NCBI RefSeq assembly: GCF_010731535.1
Contig: NZ_AP022581.1
Span: 4,473,952-4,537,951, forward strand
Origin: Mycobacterium lacus
GTDB lineage: Bacteria; Actinomycetota; Actinomycetes; Mycobacteriales; Mycobacteriaceae
DNA length: 64,000 nt
Direction: 5' to 3'
Shown here: piece after piece, positions 44,308-52,339 of the stretch
Numbering within the stretch: the stretch's first letter is position 1
Layout: every line of letters begins with the position of its first letter
Made by a program: the position numbers and the translations under genes
Notes under the pieces: generated by a model
What the model saw: only the letters and a program-made list of their open reading frames with translations
Told to the model about the DNA's origin: nothing
Database searches by the model: none

Positions 44308-45588
44308 CTAGTGCATTGCCGTCGACGTAGCCGACGGCCGGGTCGGTATCGGTGGTTCCGCCGTGGCCGGCGCGGTCGCGGTCGTCGGCACTGGCGGATG
44401 TTCCCAGCCTAGAAAGCTCGGCCCGCTCACGTTGGAGATGGGTTGAATCTGACCGTCGAGCAGGGCCTTGCCTCGCCCGAGGGCGAGCGCGTGACGATCG
44501 ATGAAGATGCCGATATCTCCCGGGATGACCCGCGACGGGTCTATCGGGTTGGCGACCGCCGTCCCCGGCGCGGGGATCGTGATGCCCTGCCGATGGAAGG
44601 CATCCGCGATCGACGCTCCACCGGCCGCGGCCTTGATCGCCGCCGCGAGCTGCGGGCTGGCGGCGGTCACCGTCTGCCCGTCGGGCAGGGTCACGGTCGT
44701 CGGACCGGCCGGTGGGGAGTTGGGCTTGGCGGCCGACGCGTCCTCACCTCTGTCTTCGTCATTGCCCGGTTCGTCCGAGGGGGTGTGGTCCGCCGGGTTC
44801 GACTCCTCGGATTCCTGGTGCCACTCGTCGAAATCGCTTGGGTCCGGATCGGTTTCGGTTCTCCCACGCGGCCCGGACAGCGGGAGCCCACCCGGCGCGC
44901 TCCAACCGGGGATGGAGCCCGGTGCCATTCCGACACCCGGCATCGTCGCGCCGCCGAAGCTGGGAATGCTTGGCATCGCCGGCCACATCGGCATCGCGGG
45001 CGGTGTGGCGCTTTGCACCGGTGATTCCTCGGGCAGCAGGCCAGGATCGTCCAGCAACAGCGAATCGAGGTAGGGATCCGAACCGGCGCCGGATAGTGCC
45101 GCCGGCTCCTGGCCGGCGCCCCGCGCGGGCGCGGCATCGCGCGCGGACCGTGCCGGCTGAGGTTCGGCGGGAGCTTTCGGTTCACCCATGGAGGCGGCGT
45201 ACAGCGATGTCCACGCGGCCATCAGCGCAGACTTCGACGTATCGTCGAGACTCGCGTTGGCGACCACCCCTCGGATATCCCTGAGCTTGCCGATCAGGAA
45301 ACGCTGGAAATCACGCGCTCCCGCCGGGGTATCCAGATCGGATCGCGTGCGCACCGCGGCTTCGGTCTCTTGCTGCAGGTCGTCCAGCGCCTCTCCACCC
45401 TCAACCGTCTTCAGGTGCGCATTCAGGATTGCCGAAACAACTTGCAGGTCGAGCTGAGCGCTCGCTGAATTCTGCCGTGCCAGAGCGGCTTCCGCATCGG
45501 CTATGGCTGCGGCCGCGTCGCCCTGCTGGCGATCCGAAGCGCGCGAGCGAGCCGCGCCCCGCGGCGGGCGGTATCGCGACGCCTCCAT
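44308..45588 (-). CDS. DUF4226 protein with long acidic/Pro-rich linker (Rv0026-like)
   Basis: The 426-residue protein has an N-terminal DUF4226 helical domain (DLDTPAGARDFQRFLIGKLR, DIRGVVANASLDDTSKSALM), a Pro/Gly/Met/Asp-rich linker (about residues 140 to 290), and a C-terminal domain (TVTLPDGQTVTAASPQLAAA, IPGDIGIFIDRHALALGRGK) like those in mycobacterial secreted peptidoglycan-binding proteins. It pairs with the shorter DUF4226 protein upstream. Confidence 0.72.
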   Translation of the reverse strand: MEASRYRPPRGAARSRASDRQQGDAAAAIADAEAALARQNSASAQLDLQVVSAILNAHLKTVEGGEALDDLQQETEAAVRTRSDLDTPAGARDFQRFLIGKLRDIRGVVANASLDDTSKSALMAAWTSLYAASMGEPKAPAEPQPARSARDAAPARGAGQEPAALSGAGSDPYLDSLLLDDPGLLPEESPVQSATPPAMPMWPAMPSIPSFGGATMPGVGMAPGSIPGWSAPGGLPLSGPRGRTETDPDPSDFDEWHQESEESNPADHTPSDEPGNDEDRGEDASAAKPNSPPAGPTTVTLPDGQTVTAASPQLAAAIKAAAGGASIADAFHRQGITIPAPGTAVANPIDPSRVIPGDIGIFIDRHALALGRGKALLDGQIQPISNVSGPSFLGWEHPPVPTTATAPATAEPPIPTRPSATSTAMH

Positions 45589-45656
45589 GCCGGGTGACAG
45601 TACCCAGGCGCCCTAGTGTCGACAATTCACCTCACGCGCGTCTGTGAACCAACGCC

Positions 45657-46034
45657 CTATGTGGGATCCGGTTCGCCCGTGGGACCGGCGTAGTGTGCCC
45701 GCAGGCTTTCCAGCACAGCACTTTTCGCGCGGTCGAGTTCGTGTGCATTGGTCACGACATCCGCGATCTCGCGTTGTTTGGCAACCAGAAACCTCTGAAA
45801 CTCGCGCCCTCCCATCGGGGTATCGACCGCGAGGTCCGTCTGGTTTGGCACGGCATGGTCGATTTCGGCGGCGATCGCGTCCAGCCGCCGGACACTCTCG
45901 TGCACCACAGCATGCGCGCTGGCAAGCGCCTCGGCCAGCGCACGGTCGGCGTCGGCAACCGCGCTGTGTTGCGTCGCCAGGGCCGCCTGCCGCGCCCGAA
46001 TGGCGGCTACCGAAGTTCCGTCTTGCTCCGACAT
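45657..46034 (-). CDS. DUF4226 protein (Rv0025-like)
   Basis: The 125-residue helical protein has the core TDLAVDTPMGGREFQRFLVA, KQREIADVVTNAHELDRAKS. It is paralogous to the N-terminal domain of the 44308 to 45588 gene. The pair probably arose by duplication. Confidence 0.75.
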   Translation of the reverse strand: MSEQDGTSVAAIRARQAALATQHSAVADADRALAEALASAHAVVHESVRRLDAIAAEIDHAVPNQTDLAVDTPMGGREFQRFLVAKQREIADVVTNAHELDRAKSAVLESLRAHYAGPTGEPDPT

Positions 46035-46043
46035 GGTTCCACC

Positions 46044-46132
46044 CTCTCATCCCAGCGGACGGCGGATCTGCCCGTCCGTCGACAGCTCTCCGAAGTTCTC
46101 CTCGCTCTCATCCCAGCGGACGGCGGATCTGC
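46044..46132. repeat. 28-bp direct repeat pair at the 3' end of the NlpC/P60 gene
   Basis: CTCTCATCCCAGCGGACGGC plus GGATCTGC occurs at 46044 to 46071 and at 46105 to 46132. The second copy contains the P60 gene stop and its last codons (QIRRPLG). The first duplicates that end 61 bp downstream of it. Confidence 0.7.
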
Positions 46133-46947
46133 ACGTTGCCGCCCAGCCGACTAATCCGGACCGCCGCACCCGGGTACGGCGCTTCGACGACGAGATTGTT
46201 GCCGATCGCCAGCTGCACGTGTCCCGCATGCGGAAACACCAGATCCCCCGGCCGCACTTGCGAGCGCGGGACGGCGATCCCGTCGTTGATCTGTTGATAG
46301 GTGGTGCGGTCCAGGTGAACACCCGCCTGCGCATAGGCCCACCGGACCAACCCGGAACAGTCGAACTGGTCGGGTCCGGTCGCCCCCCAAACGTACGGAC
46401 GGCCCAGTCGCGACAACGCGGCACGCACCGCGATTGCTGCGCGCCCGTTCGGCGACGGCGGCCGCGGTCCGTTGGGCGCGAAGCCGTGCTGGTGCGACAC
46501 TCGGTAACGCAGCGCGCGCAGCGCCGCCAGGTGCCGTCGGGCCCGCCGGCGCGCCGTCAGGACATGCACGCGCTGAGCTCGCAGCCGCGCCACGCGACGG
46601 CGCATCGCCTCTCGCTGAGCCATCGGCGCAGCCGGACGGACGACAGCGTCGGCGCGAGCCTGGTCGAGGACGTTGCCGGTCGACTCACGCGCAGTTTCCC
46701 GATCCCGCTGGGCACCGGTGATGACGGCCGCGGCCGCCGCATCCGTCCGTGCCGCCGCCACCAGAGCCGCCTGGCCGCGGTGGACCGCGAGCCCGTAACG
46801 GCCTTGTCCCGCCGCGATATTCAGTTCGGCGGCGCGCTGCAGTAATCCCCGGTAATGCGCGGTGTCGGCGTCCAGCGCAGGGTAGCGGGTGGCGCCCGCA
46901 AACATCTGATGAGCCCGGCTCAACGCCGCGATCTCGCTGTCGACCAT
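46108..46947 (-). CDS. NlpC/P60 peptidoglycan endopeptidase (Rv0024-like)
   Basis: The 279-residue protein has a helical N-terminal half and a C-terminal NlpC/P60 domain. The catalytic Cys is in GPDQFDCSGLVRWAYAQAG and the His in FPHAGHVQLAIGNNLVVEAP. Such enzymes cut D-Glu-mDAP bonds. No signal peptide is visible, so export might need the type VII-like neighbours. ATG 46947 follows AGGGGAAC. Confidence 0.85.
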   Translation of the reverse strand: MVDSEIAALSRAHQMFAGATRYPALDADTAHYRGLLQRAAELNIAAGQGRYGLAVHRGQAALVAAARTDAAAAAVITGAQRDRETARESTGNVLDQARADAVVRPAAPMAQREAMRRRVARLRAQRVHVLTARRRARRHLAALRALRYRVSHQHGFAPNGPRPPSPNGRAAIAVRAALSRLGRPYVWGATGPDQFDCSGLVRWAYAQAGVHLDRTTYQQINDGIAVPRSQVRPGDLVFPHAGHVQLAIGNNLVVEAPYPGAAVRISRLGGNVQIRRPLG

Positions 46948-46955
46948 TAGTTCCC

Positions 46956-47732
46956 CTAACCGCTGTCCTGGTCGGGCCGGTCGTGGTTCATCGCCTCGAC
47001 CGCGTCGGCGAAGGCGCGAACGCGGGGGAGTGCTCCCGGCGGTATCACGCCTCGGTTGCGGATCTCCCACACTTCGTCGCTCCCGACCCCGATCAGCGCC
47101 GCGACGATCGGATCCGGTAGCGACGACCACGCGCAGGCCCGATCGAACCGCGCGCTCAAGCTCGCGGGCATCCGTCTCAGCAGGGCACTGCGCGTCGCCT
47201 CGAGCGCCTGCAGATGTGCCATGAGCCGGTCCGTCGAATCGGCGCCGGCGTTGACCGCCACCCGCCAGGAACTGGCGGCCAGCATCTCCGCCTTCACGCA
47301 CTGCGCGATCACGGAGAGAATATACGTCTCATATTCGTTTGAGGTATTCGCGGGCAGTCGATCGATGACCGACTTGATGGCATCGAGCTGCGCTTCGGCG
47401 TAGCCCTCGAGCACCTCGGTGTCGCTGTGGCGGTCGACCACGACCGCGCCGGCGCGGCGTGCCGACGTCGGCTCGGGCGGCTGCGCGGCGAGCAACCGGG
47501 CGAGCTCGGCATCCGGATCCGCCGCCACCAAGAGCCGCGAGTAGGTTCCGGGCGGCAGCCCGAGCCCATTTTCAACCTTCTGAACAGTGCCTTTGTGCGG
47601 TTTGCGGGCGCCGCGCTCCAGATAGCTAAGTCCCATGATGCTGACGCCGGTCGCCGCCGCCAGGTCCGCCAGCGACCAATCCCGCGATTCGCGCAGTGCC
47701 CGGATGGCCGCGCCGGCCGACTCACGGCTCAT
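46956..47732 (-). CDS. XRE-type HTH regulator (Rv0023-like)
   Basis: The 258-residue protein has an N-terminal HTH_XRE domain (IRALRESRDWSLADLAAATG, VSIMGLSYLERGARKPHKGT) and a helical C-terminal region. It is 8 bases upstream of the P60 gene and divergent from whiB5, so it may regulate both. Confidence 0.85.
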   Translation of the reverse strand: MSRESAGAAIRALRESRDWSLADLAAATGVSIMGLSYLERGARKPHKGTVQKVENGLGLPPGTYSRLLVAADPDAELARLLAAQPPEPTSARRAGAVVVDRHSDTEVLEGYAEAQLDAIKSVIDRLPANTSNEYETYILSVIAQCVKAEMLAASSWRVAVNAGADSTDRLMAHLQALEATRSALLRRMPASLSARFDRACAWSSLPDPIVAALIGVGSDEVWEIRNRGVIPPGALPRVRAFADAVEAMNHDRPDQDSG

Positions 47733-47780
47733 CGCGCGCTCCGGCCATACCGGGATAGTACACAGCGGATGGGACGGGCC

Positions 47781-47838
47781 AGCGTATATATGTTTTTGTC
47801 ACGTTTCTCTTGCCCCGGGCCGGGATTATGTATACGCT
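47781..47838. promoter_or_regulatory. divergent control region with paired inverted half-sites
   Basis: AGCGTATA (47781 to 47788) and TATACGCT (47831 to 47838) are exact inverse copies 42 bases apart, between the XRE regulator and whiB5. They may be paired regulator sites or include the -10 regions of the divergent promoters. Confidence 0.4.
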
Positions 47839-47875
47839 TTCGCCTACGTTTCGCCCTCGACAAGGAGATCGGCAC

Positions 47876-48292
47876 ATGGGACACCCCTGCGCAACCAACC
47901 CGGAGCTATGGTTCGGCTATCCCGACGATGACGGTGGTGACGGCGCCGCGAAGGCGCGCGCTTACGAACGTTCGGCGACCGAGGCACGGATTCAATGCCT
48001 GCGTCGCTGCCCGCTGGCGCAACAGCGTCAGTGCGCCAAACACGCGATCGCACACCGGGAGGAATACGGCGTTTGGGCCGGCGTCAAGCTTCCCGGCGGC
48101 CAGTATCGCAAGCGCGAAGAGCTGGCCCGCGCCCACGACGCGCTCCGGCGCATCGCCGCCGGGGAAATCAACGCCCGGCAGTTGCCGGAGAACGCGGCAC
48201 TGCTGGCGCGCCACGAGCACGACTTCGTCTCGGTCTCCGCTGTCGTGTTGCACCTACCGGCTGCGCGAGTGGGCCCGCGTTCGGCCGCCTAG
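47876..48292 (+). CDS. whiB5: WhiB5-type iron-sulfur regulator
   Basis: The 138-residue WhiB protein has cluster ligands Cys5, Cys41, Cys45 and Cys53 (QCLRRCPLAQQRQC). The CxxxC spacing is the feature recalled for WhiB5. It also has the G-V-W-A-G turn (EYGVWAGVKLPGGQYRKR) and a basic C-terminal helix. ATG 47876 follows AAGGAGATC. WhiB5 is recalled as a regulator of ESX-related and other genes in M. tuberculosis. Confidence 0.92.
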   Translation: MGHPCATNPELWFGYPDDDGGDGAAKARAYERSATEARIQCLRRCPLAQQRQCAKHAIAHREEYGVWAGVKLPGGQYRKREELARAHDALRRIAAGEINARQLPENAALLARHEHDFVSVSAVVLHLPAARVGPRSAA

Positions 48293-48376
48293 TTGGTTAG
48301 GCGGCCGCCGGGGCGCCGACAACCCGGGTAGGGTCGCGGTAACGGCGCTGTATGACACCCTGACGAACGGTGGACG

Positions 48377-49360
48377 ATGAGCAACCTCGAGGCCGCGCCG
48401 GCCGAGGTCGAGTGCCGCGCCTCAGGGGTCGCGGGCATCGAAGTGCTGCACCCCCGTGAGGTTCCGCTGGGCGGACCAAGGGCGCTCCCGGTGCGACGCA
48501 CGCTTCCCCAGCGGCAACGCTCGCTGATCGGTGCGTGGTGCTTCGTCGACCACTACGGCCCGGTGGCCGCGAGCATGGACGTCCCGCCTCATCCGCACAC
48601 CGGATTGCAAACCGTGAGTTGGTTATTCAGTGGGGAAGTGGAGCATCGCGACAGCGCCGGCGTCCGCGCCCTGGTCCGGCCCGGGGAGCTGAACCTGATG
48701 ACCGCGGGCGCGGGCATCTGCCACTCCGAAGTGTCGATCGGGTCAGACCCGCACACCGTTCTGCACGGTGTGCAACTCTGGGTGGCGTTGCCTGACCCCG
48801 CGCGCGACACCGCACGCGACTTCGCCCACTACGCACCCGCCCCGGTCGCGCTGCCGGGAGCGACGGCGCGGGTATTCCTCGGCGAGCTGGCCGGCAGCCG
48901 TTCCCCGGTGCATACCTTCACCCCGCTGGTGGGCGCCCAGATCGATCTCGACGCCAGCGCCGCGCTAGAGATCGGCATCGACCCGGGCTTCGAACACGGG
49001 GTGCTGTGCGACCTCGGCAGCATAGCGATCTGCGGGAGTGCCCTGGCGGCCGCCGATCTGGGCTATCAGGGGCCGGGCAACTCCGTATTGCAATTGCACA
49101 ATGTTGGCGATGGGCCCGCGCGGGCATTGGTACTGGGTGGGGCCCCGTTTACCGAACAACTGGTGATGTGGTGGAACTTCGTCGGGCGCAGCCACGACGA
49201 CATCGTCAACTATCGCCGGCTGTGGGAGGACGCCGACGAGCGCTTCGGCGCGGTCCAGGGGTACCAGGGTTCGGTCACCCGACTGCCCGCCCCGCCACTG
49301 CCCACCGTCCGGCTGCGGCCTCGGTCGCTTCCGGAGAGAACGGATAGCGGACACACGTGA
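48377..49360 (+). CDS. pirin family protein
   Basis: The 327-residue bicupin has the metal ligands in the N-terminal cupin (VPPHPHTGLQTVSWLFSGEV and GAGICHSEVS). Some pirins are quercetin dioxygenases or redox-sensing cofactors. ATG 48377. It overlaps the GNAT gene by GTGA. Confidence 0.9.
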   Translation: MSNLEAAPAEVECRASGVAGIEVLHPREVPLGGPRALPVRRTLPQRQRSLIGAWCFVDHYGPVAASMDVPPHPHTGLQTVSWLFSGEVEHRDSAGVRALVRPGELNLMTAGAGICHSEVSIGSDPHTVLHGVQLWVALPDPARDTARDFAHYAPAPVALPGATARVFLGELAGSRSPVHTFTPLVGAQIDLDASAALEIGIDPGFEHGVLCDLGSIAICGSALAAADLGYQGPGNSVLQLHNVGDGPARALVLGGAPFTEQLVMWWNFVGRSHDDIVNYRRLWEDADERFGAVQGYQGSVTRLPAPPLPTVRLRPRSLPERTDSGHT

Positions 49361-49698
49361 CTGCCGACAACACCGGCGCGCCAACTACGGTCAGCGCGGA
49401 ACTCGGTAAGTACACCATCTCCGTCGACGGCAAGACCGTCGGCGTCGCCGAATTCGCCGACCGTGGCAACCAGCGCGTGTTTTACCACACCGAGGTCGAT
49501 CCCGGATTCGGCGGACGAGGCTTGGCGACCATTCTGGTCAAGGCGGCACTGGATGGCGCCCGCAACGACGGCAAGCGCGTCGTTCCCGTGTGTTCCATGG
49601 TCGGCACGGTGCTCAGGAAGTACCCCGAGTTCGACGACCTCACCGATCCCGTGACCGCCGAGGTCACCGGGTGGGCGAGTGCCCAGCCGACCGACTGA
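49357..49698 (+). CDS. small GNAT-like acetyltransferase (YidJ/PF14542 type)
   Basis: The 113-residue protein has the CoA-binding turn VDPGFGGRGLATILVKAALD and VVPVCSMVGTVLRKYPEFDD, the signature of the compact Acetyltransf_CG family. It is coupled to pirin. Substrate unknown. Confidence 0.85.
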   Translation: MTADNTGAPTTVSAELGKYTISVDGKTVGVAEFADRGNQRVFYHTEVDPGFGGRGLATILVKAALDGARNDGKRVVPVCSMVGTVLRKYPEFDDLTDPVTAEVTGWASAQPTD

Positions 49699-49735
49699 GA
49701 GAGTTCGAAGTGGCGTCGATGACAACCGCTCACGG

Positions 49736-49818
49736 TGGGCGAAGGGGGACTTGAACCCCCACGTCCCGAAGGACACTGGCACCTGAAGCCAGCGCGTCTG
49801 CCATTCCGCCACTCGCCC
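49736..49818 (-). tRNA. leuT: tRNA-Leu (CAG)
   Basis: An 83-nt class II tRNA on the minus strand. Acceptor GGGCGAG pairs with TTCGCCC, the anticodon loop is TTCAGGT (CAG), there is a long variable arm (GTGTCCTTCGGGAC), and the T-loop is GTTCAAGTC. CCA is not encoded. It is isolated upstream of the fhaA operon, as leuT is in M. tuberculosis. Confidence 0.95.
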
Positions 49819-50081
49819 GAAACAACCGGAGGACCATACCACTGTAGTAGCCGCGCACCCCAAACCGCTTCGGAAGGACACGGAGCGGGGAGCCGGGCGG
49901 CCGTCTGACGTTGGGCTCGAGACGCGCAAAGGGCTCTGAACGGTCTCGACGCGATTCTCAGTGTTCTCACGGTGCCGCAGCATCACGGTGTCCCGATAGC
50001 ATGCTTGTTTGACACGACACGCGGGCTGGTCGTTTGCCCTGCGCCGACGAATACTGGGAATAGTGAGGCGAGCGCTGAAAC

Positions 50082-51662
50082 ATGAATGGCCAGAAAGGGC
50101 TAGTTCAGCGCATCGAGCGCAAACTCGAGGTGACCGTTGGCGATGCGTTTGCCCGGATGTTCGGAGGATCGATCGTCCCGCAGGAGATCGAGGGACTGTT
50201 GCGCCGCGAGGCCGCCGACGGCGTCCGGTCCCTGCAGGGAGATCGCCTTTTGGCGCCCAATGAATACGTCATTACCCTCGGTGTGCACGACTTCGAAAAA
50301 TTGGGGGTCGATCAAGATCGCATGGCGACCACTTTCGCCAGGCACTTGGCGGACTATATCCAGGAACAGGGGTGGCAAACGTATGGTGATGTGGTCGTCC
50401 GGTTCGAGCAGTCATCGAACCTGCATACCGGCCAGTTCCGCGCCCGCGGCACTGTCAACCCCGATGTCGAGCCCCGCCCGACAGTCACCCATCCCGCACG
50501 GCCACAATCAAATAACGCGTTTGCCGCAGAACCAGGAGTACCACCAATGACTGACAATTCGAGCTACCGCGGCGGTCAGGGGCAGGGGCGGCCCGACGAG
50601 TACTACGACGACCGCTATGACCGTCCGCACGAGGATCCGCGCGGTGGCCCTGATCCGCAAGGAGGACAGGACCCCCGCGGGGGATATCCACCAGAGCAGG
50701 GTGGTTACCCGCCCCAGCAGGGATATCCCCCGCCCCGGCACCCTGACCAAGGCGGCTACCAAGAACAACAGCGCGGCTACCCTGACCAAGGCGGCTACCA
50801 AGAACAACGGGGCTACTCGGACCAGCGTGGCTACCCCGACCAAGGCGGTTACCAAGAGCAACGGGGCTACCCCGAGCAGCGCGGCTACCCCGAGCAGACC
50901 CCGGGTGGCTACCCTCCGACCTACGAACAACGTCCGCCTGCACCCGCCCCTTCTGGTGGGTATGGCGACCAGGGCTACGACCAGGGCTACCGCCAAGGCG
51001 GCGGGGGCTACGGCCCGCCTCCCGGCGGTCCCCAGCCCGGCTATGGCGGCTACGGCGACTACGGTCGGGGGCCGGCTCCCCGAGAGGAGGCCGGATATGC
51101 ACCCGCGGCCCCGCCCGAACAGCGCCCGCCTTACCCCGACCAAGGCGGCTACGAGGGCTACCAGCAGCCCGGCCCCGGCTACGGCGGCCAGGACTACGCC
51201 AGCAGCGACTACACCCGCTACGCCGAGGCCCCTCCCGTCCCGGGGTATCCCCCGGCCAGCGGCGGCTACGCCGAACCCGCCGGCCGCGAATACGACTACG
51301 GTCAGTCCGGCGGCTATGGCCAACCGGCCGGTGGTGGTTACGCCGACTACGGGCAGGGCGGCTACCCCTCCGCCGGAACGTCGGTCACCCTGCAGCTCGA
51401 CGACGGCAGCGGCCGGACGTACCAGCTGCGCGAGGGCTCCAATATCGTCGGCCGCGGACAGGACGCCCAGTTCCGGTTGCCCGACACTGGCGTGTCGCGT
51501 CGGCACCTGGAGATCCGCTGGGATGGCCAGGTCGCGCTGCTGTCGGACCTCAACTCCACCAACGGCACCACCGTGAACAACGCGCCGGTGCAGGAGTGGC
51601 AGTTGGCCGACGGCGATGTAATCCGCTTGGGCCACTCGGAGATCATCGTCCGCATGCACTGA
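50082..51662 (+). CDS. fhaA: FHA-domain protein FhaA (FipA-type, DUF3662)
   Basis: The 526-residue protein has an N-terminal DUF3662 domain (VQRIERKLEVTVGDAFARMF, GGSIVPQEIEGLLRREAADG), a 290-residue Gly/Tyr/Gln/Pro-rich linker with repeats such as PDQGGYQEQRGY, and a C-terminal FHA domain (GSNIVGRGQDAQFRLPDTGV, SRRHLEIRW). FhaA binds phosphothreonines of partners such as MviN/CwlM and PknB to control peptidoglycan synthesis. It is the first gene of the phospho-signalling operon. Confidence 0.95.
   Translation: MNGQKGLVQRIERKLEVTVGDAFARMFGGSIVPQEIEGLLRREAADGVRSLQGDRLLAPNEYVITLGVHDFEKLGVDQDRMATTFARHLADYIQEQGWQTYGDVVVRFEQSSNLHTGQFRARGTVNPDVEPRPTVTHPARPQSNNAFAAEPGVPPMTDNSSYRGGQGQGRPDEYYDDRYDRPHEDPRGGPDPQGGQDPRGGYPPEQGGYPPQQGYPPPRHPDQGGYQEQQRGYPDQGGYQEQRGYSDQRGYPDQGGYQEQRGYPEQRGYPEQTPGGYPPTYEQRPPAPAPSGGYGDQGYDQGYRQGGGGYGPPPGGPQPGYGGYGDYGRGPAPREEAGYAPAAPPEQRPPYPDQGGYEGYQQPGPGYGGQDYASSDYTRYAEAPPVPGYPPASGGYAEPAGREYDYGQSGGYGQPAGGGYADYGQGGYPSAGTSVTLQLDDGSGRTYQLREGSNIVGRGQDAQFRLPDTGVSRRHLEIRWDGQVALLSDLNSTNGTTVNNAPVQEWQLADGDVIRLGHSEIIVRMH
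50640..51360 (+). repeat. Gly/Tyr/Gln/Pro low-complexity repeats in fhaA
   Basis: Units like GGYQEQRGYPDQ and RGYPEQ repeat many times with high DNA identity (for example 50738 to 50900). The region is likely disordered and may vary in length between strains. Confidence 0.75.
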
Positions 51663-51783
51663 ACCCACCGGTTCAAAGCCGCCGAGCTTCACCCCGCGTC
51701 CGCCGTCGTCCAAGTATCGTGACGTTGCTGATGTGCTCGGTGGCGCGGGCCTGGGAACGGCGCCGGGACGGAAAGGACGCCAG

Positions 51784-52251
51784 ATGCAGGGATTAGTGCT
51801 GCAGCTGACGCGCGCCGGATTTTTAATGCTGTTATGGGTATTCATTTGGTCCGTACTGCGGATCCTGAAGACCGACATTTACGCACCCACAGGTGCTGTC
51901 ATGGTGCACCGCGGCTTGGCGTTGCGTGGCACGCTGCTGCCGTCGCGGCCGCGCAGGACCGCGGCGCGCTACCTGGTCGTCACCGAAGGAGCGCTGGCGG
52001 GCGCGCGCATTACCCTCAGCGGGCAGCCGGTGCTGATCGGGCGTGCTGACGATTCGACCCTCGTGCTGACCGACGACTACGCCTCGACGCGGCACGCCAA
52101 GCTCTCTCAGCGCGGGTCGGAGTGGTACGTCGAGGACCTGGGATCGACCAACGGCACTTACCTTGACAGGGCGAAGGTGACGACTGCGGTACGAGTTCCA
52201 CTGGGAACGCCGGTTCGGATCGGCAAAACGGCAATCGAGTTGCGCCCGTGA
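51784..52251 (+). CDS. fhaB: FHA-domain protein FhaB (FipA)
   Basis: The 155-residue protein has an N-terminal membrane helix (GFLMLLWVFIWSVLRIL) and a C-terminal FHA domain (VLIGRADDSTLVLTDDYAST, RHAKLS, GSTNGTYLDRAKV). It is recalled as FipA, which bridges FtsZ and FtsQ when phosphorylated by PknA. ATG 51784. Confidence 0.94.
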   Translation: MQGLVLQLTRAGFLMLLWVFIWSVLRILKTDIYAPTGAVMVHRGLALRGTLLPSRPRRTAARYLVVTEGALAGARITLSGQPVLIGRADDSTLVLTDDYASTRHAKLSQRGSEWYVEDLGSTNGTYLDRAKVTTAVRVPLGTPVRIGKTAIELRP

Positions 52252-52339
52252 CCCGCGCCTACGACGATGATGCCGGCTTGGATGGTTTTCGAGCCGGGAT
52301 CGTGGGGCTACCGCCCGCTTGCGGGGGAGAGCGGCACTC

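Noticed and set aside
50009..50014. TTGACA upstream of fhaA as a -35 box
   Set aside because: No acceptable -10 hexamer at 16 to 19 bases, so the promoter of the operon could not be placed.
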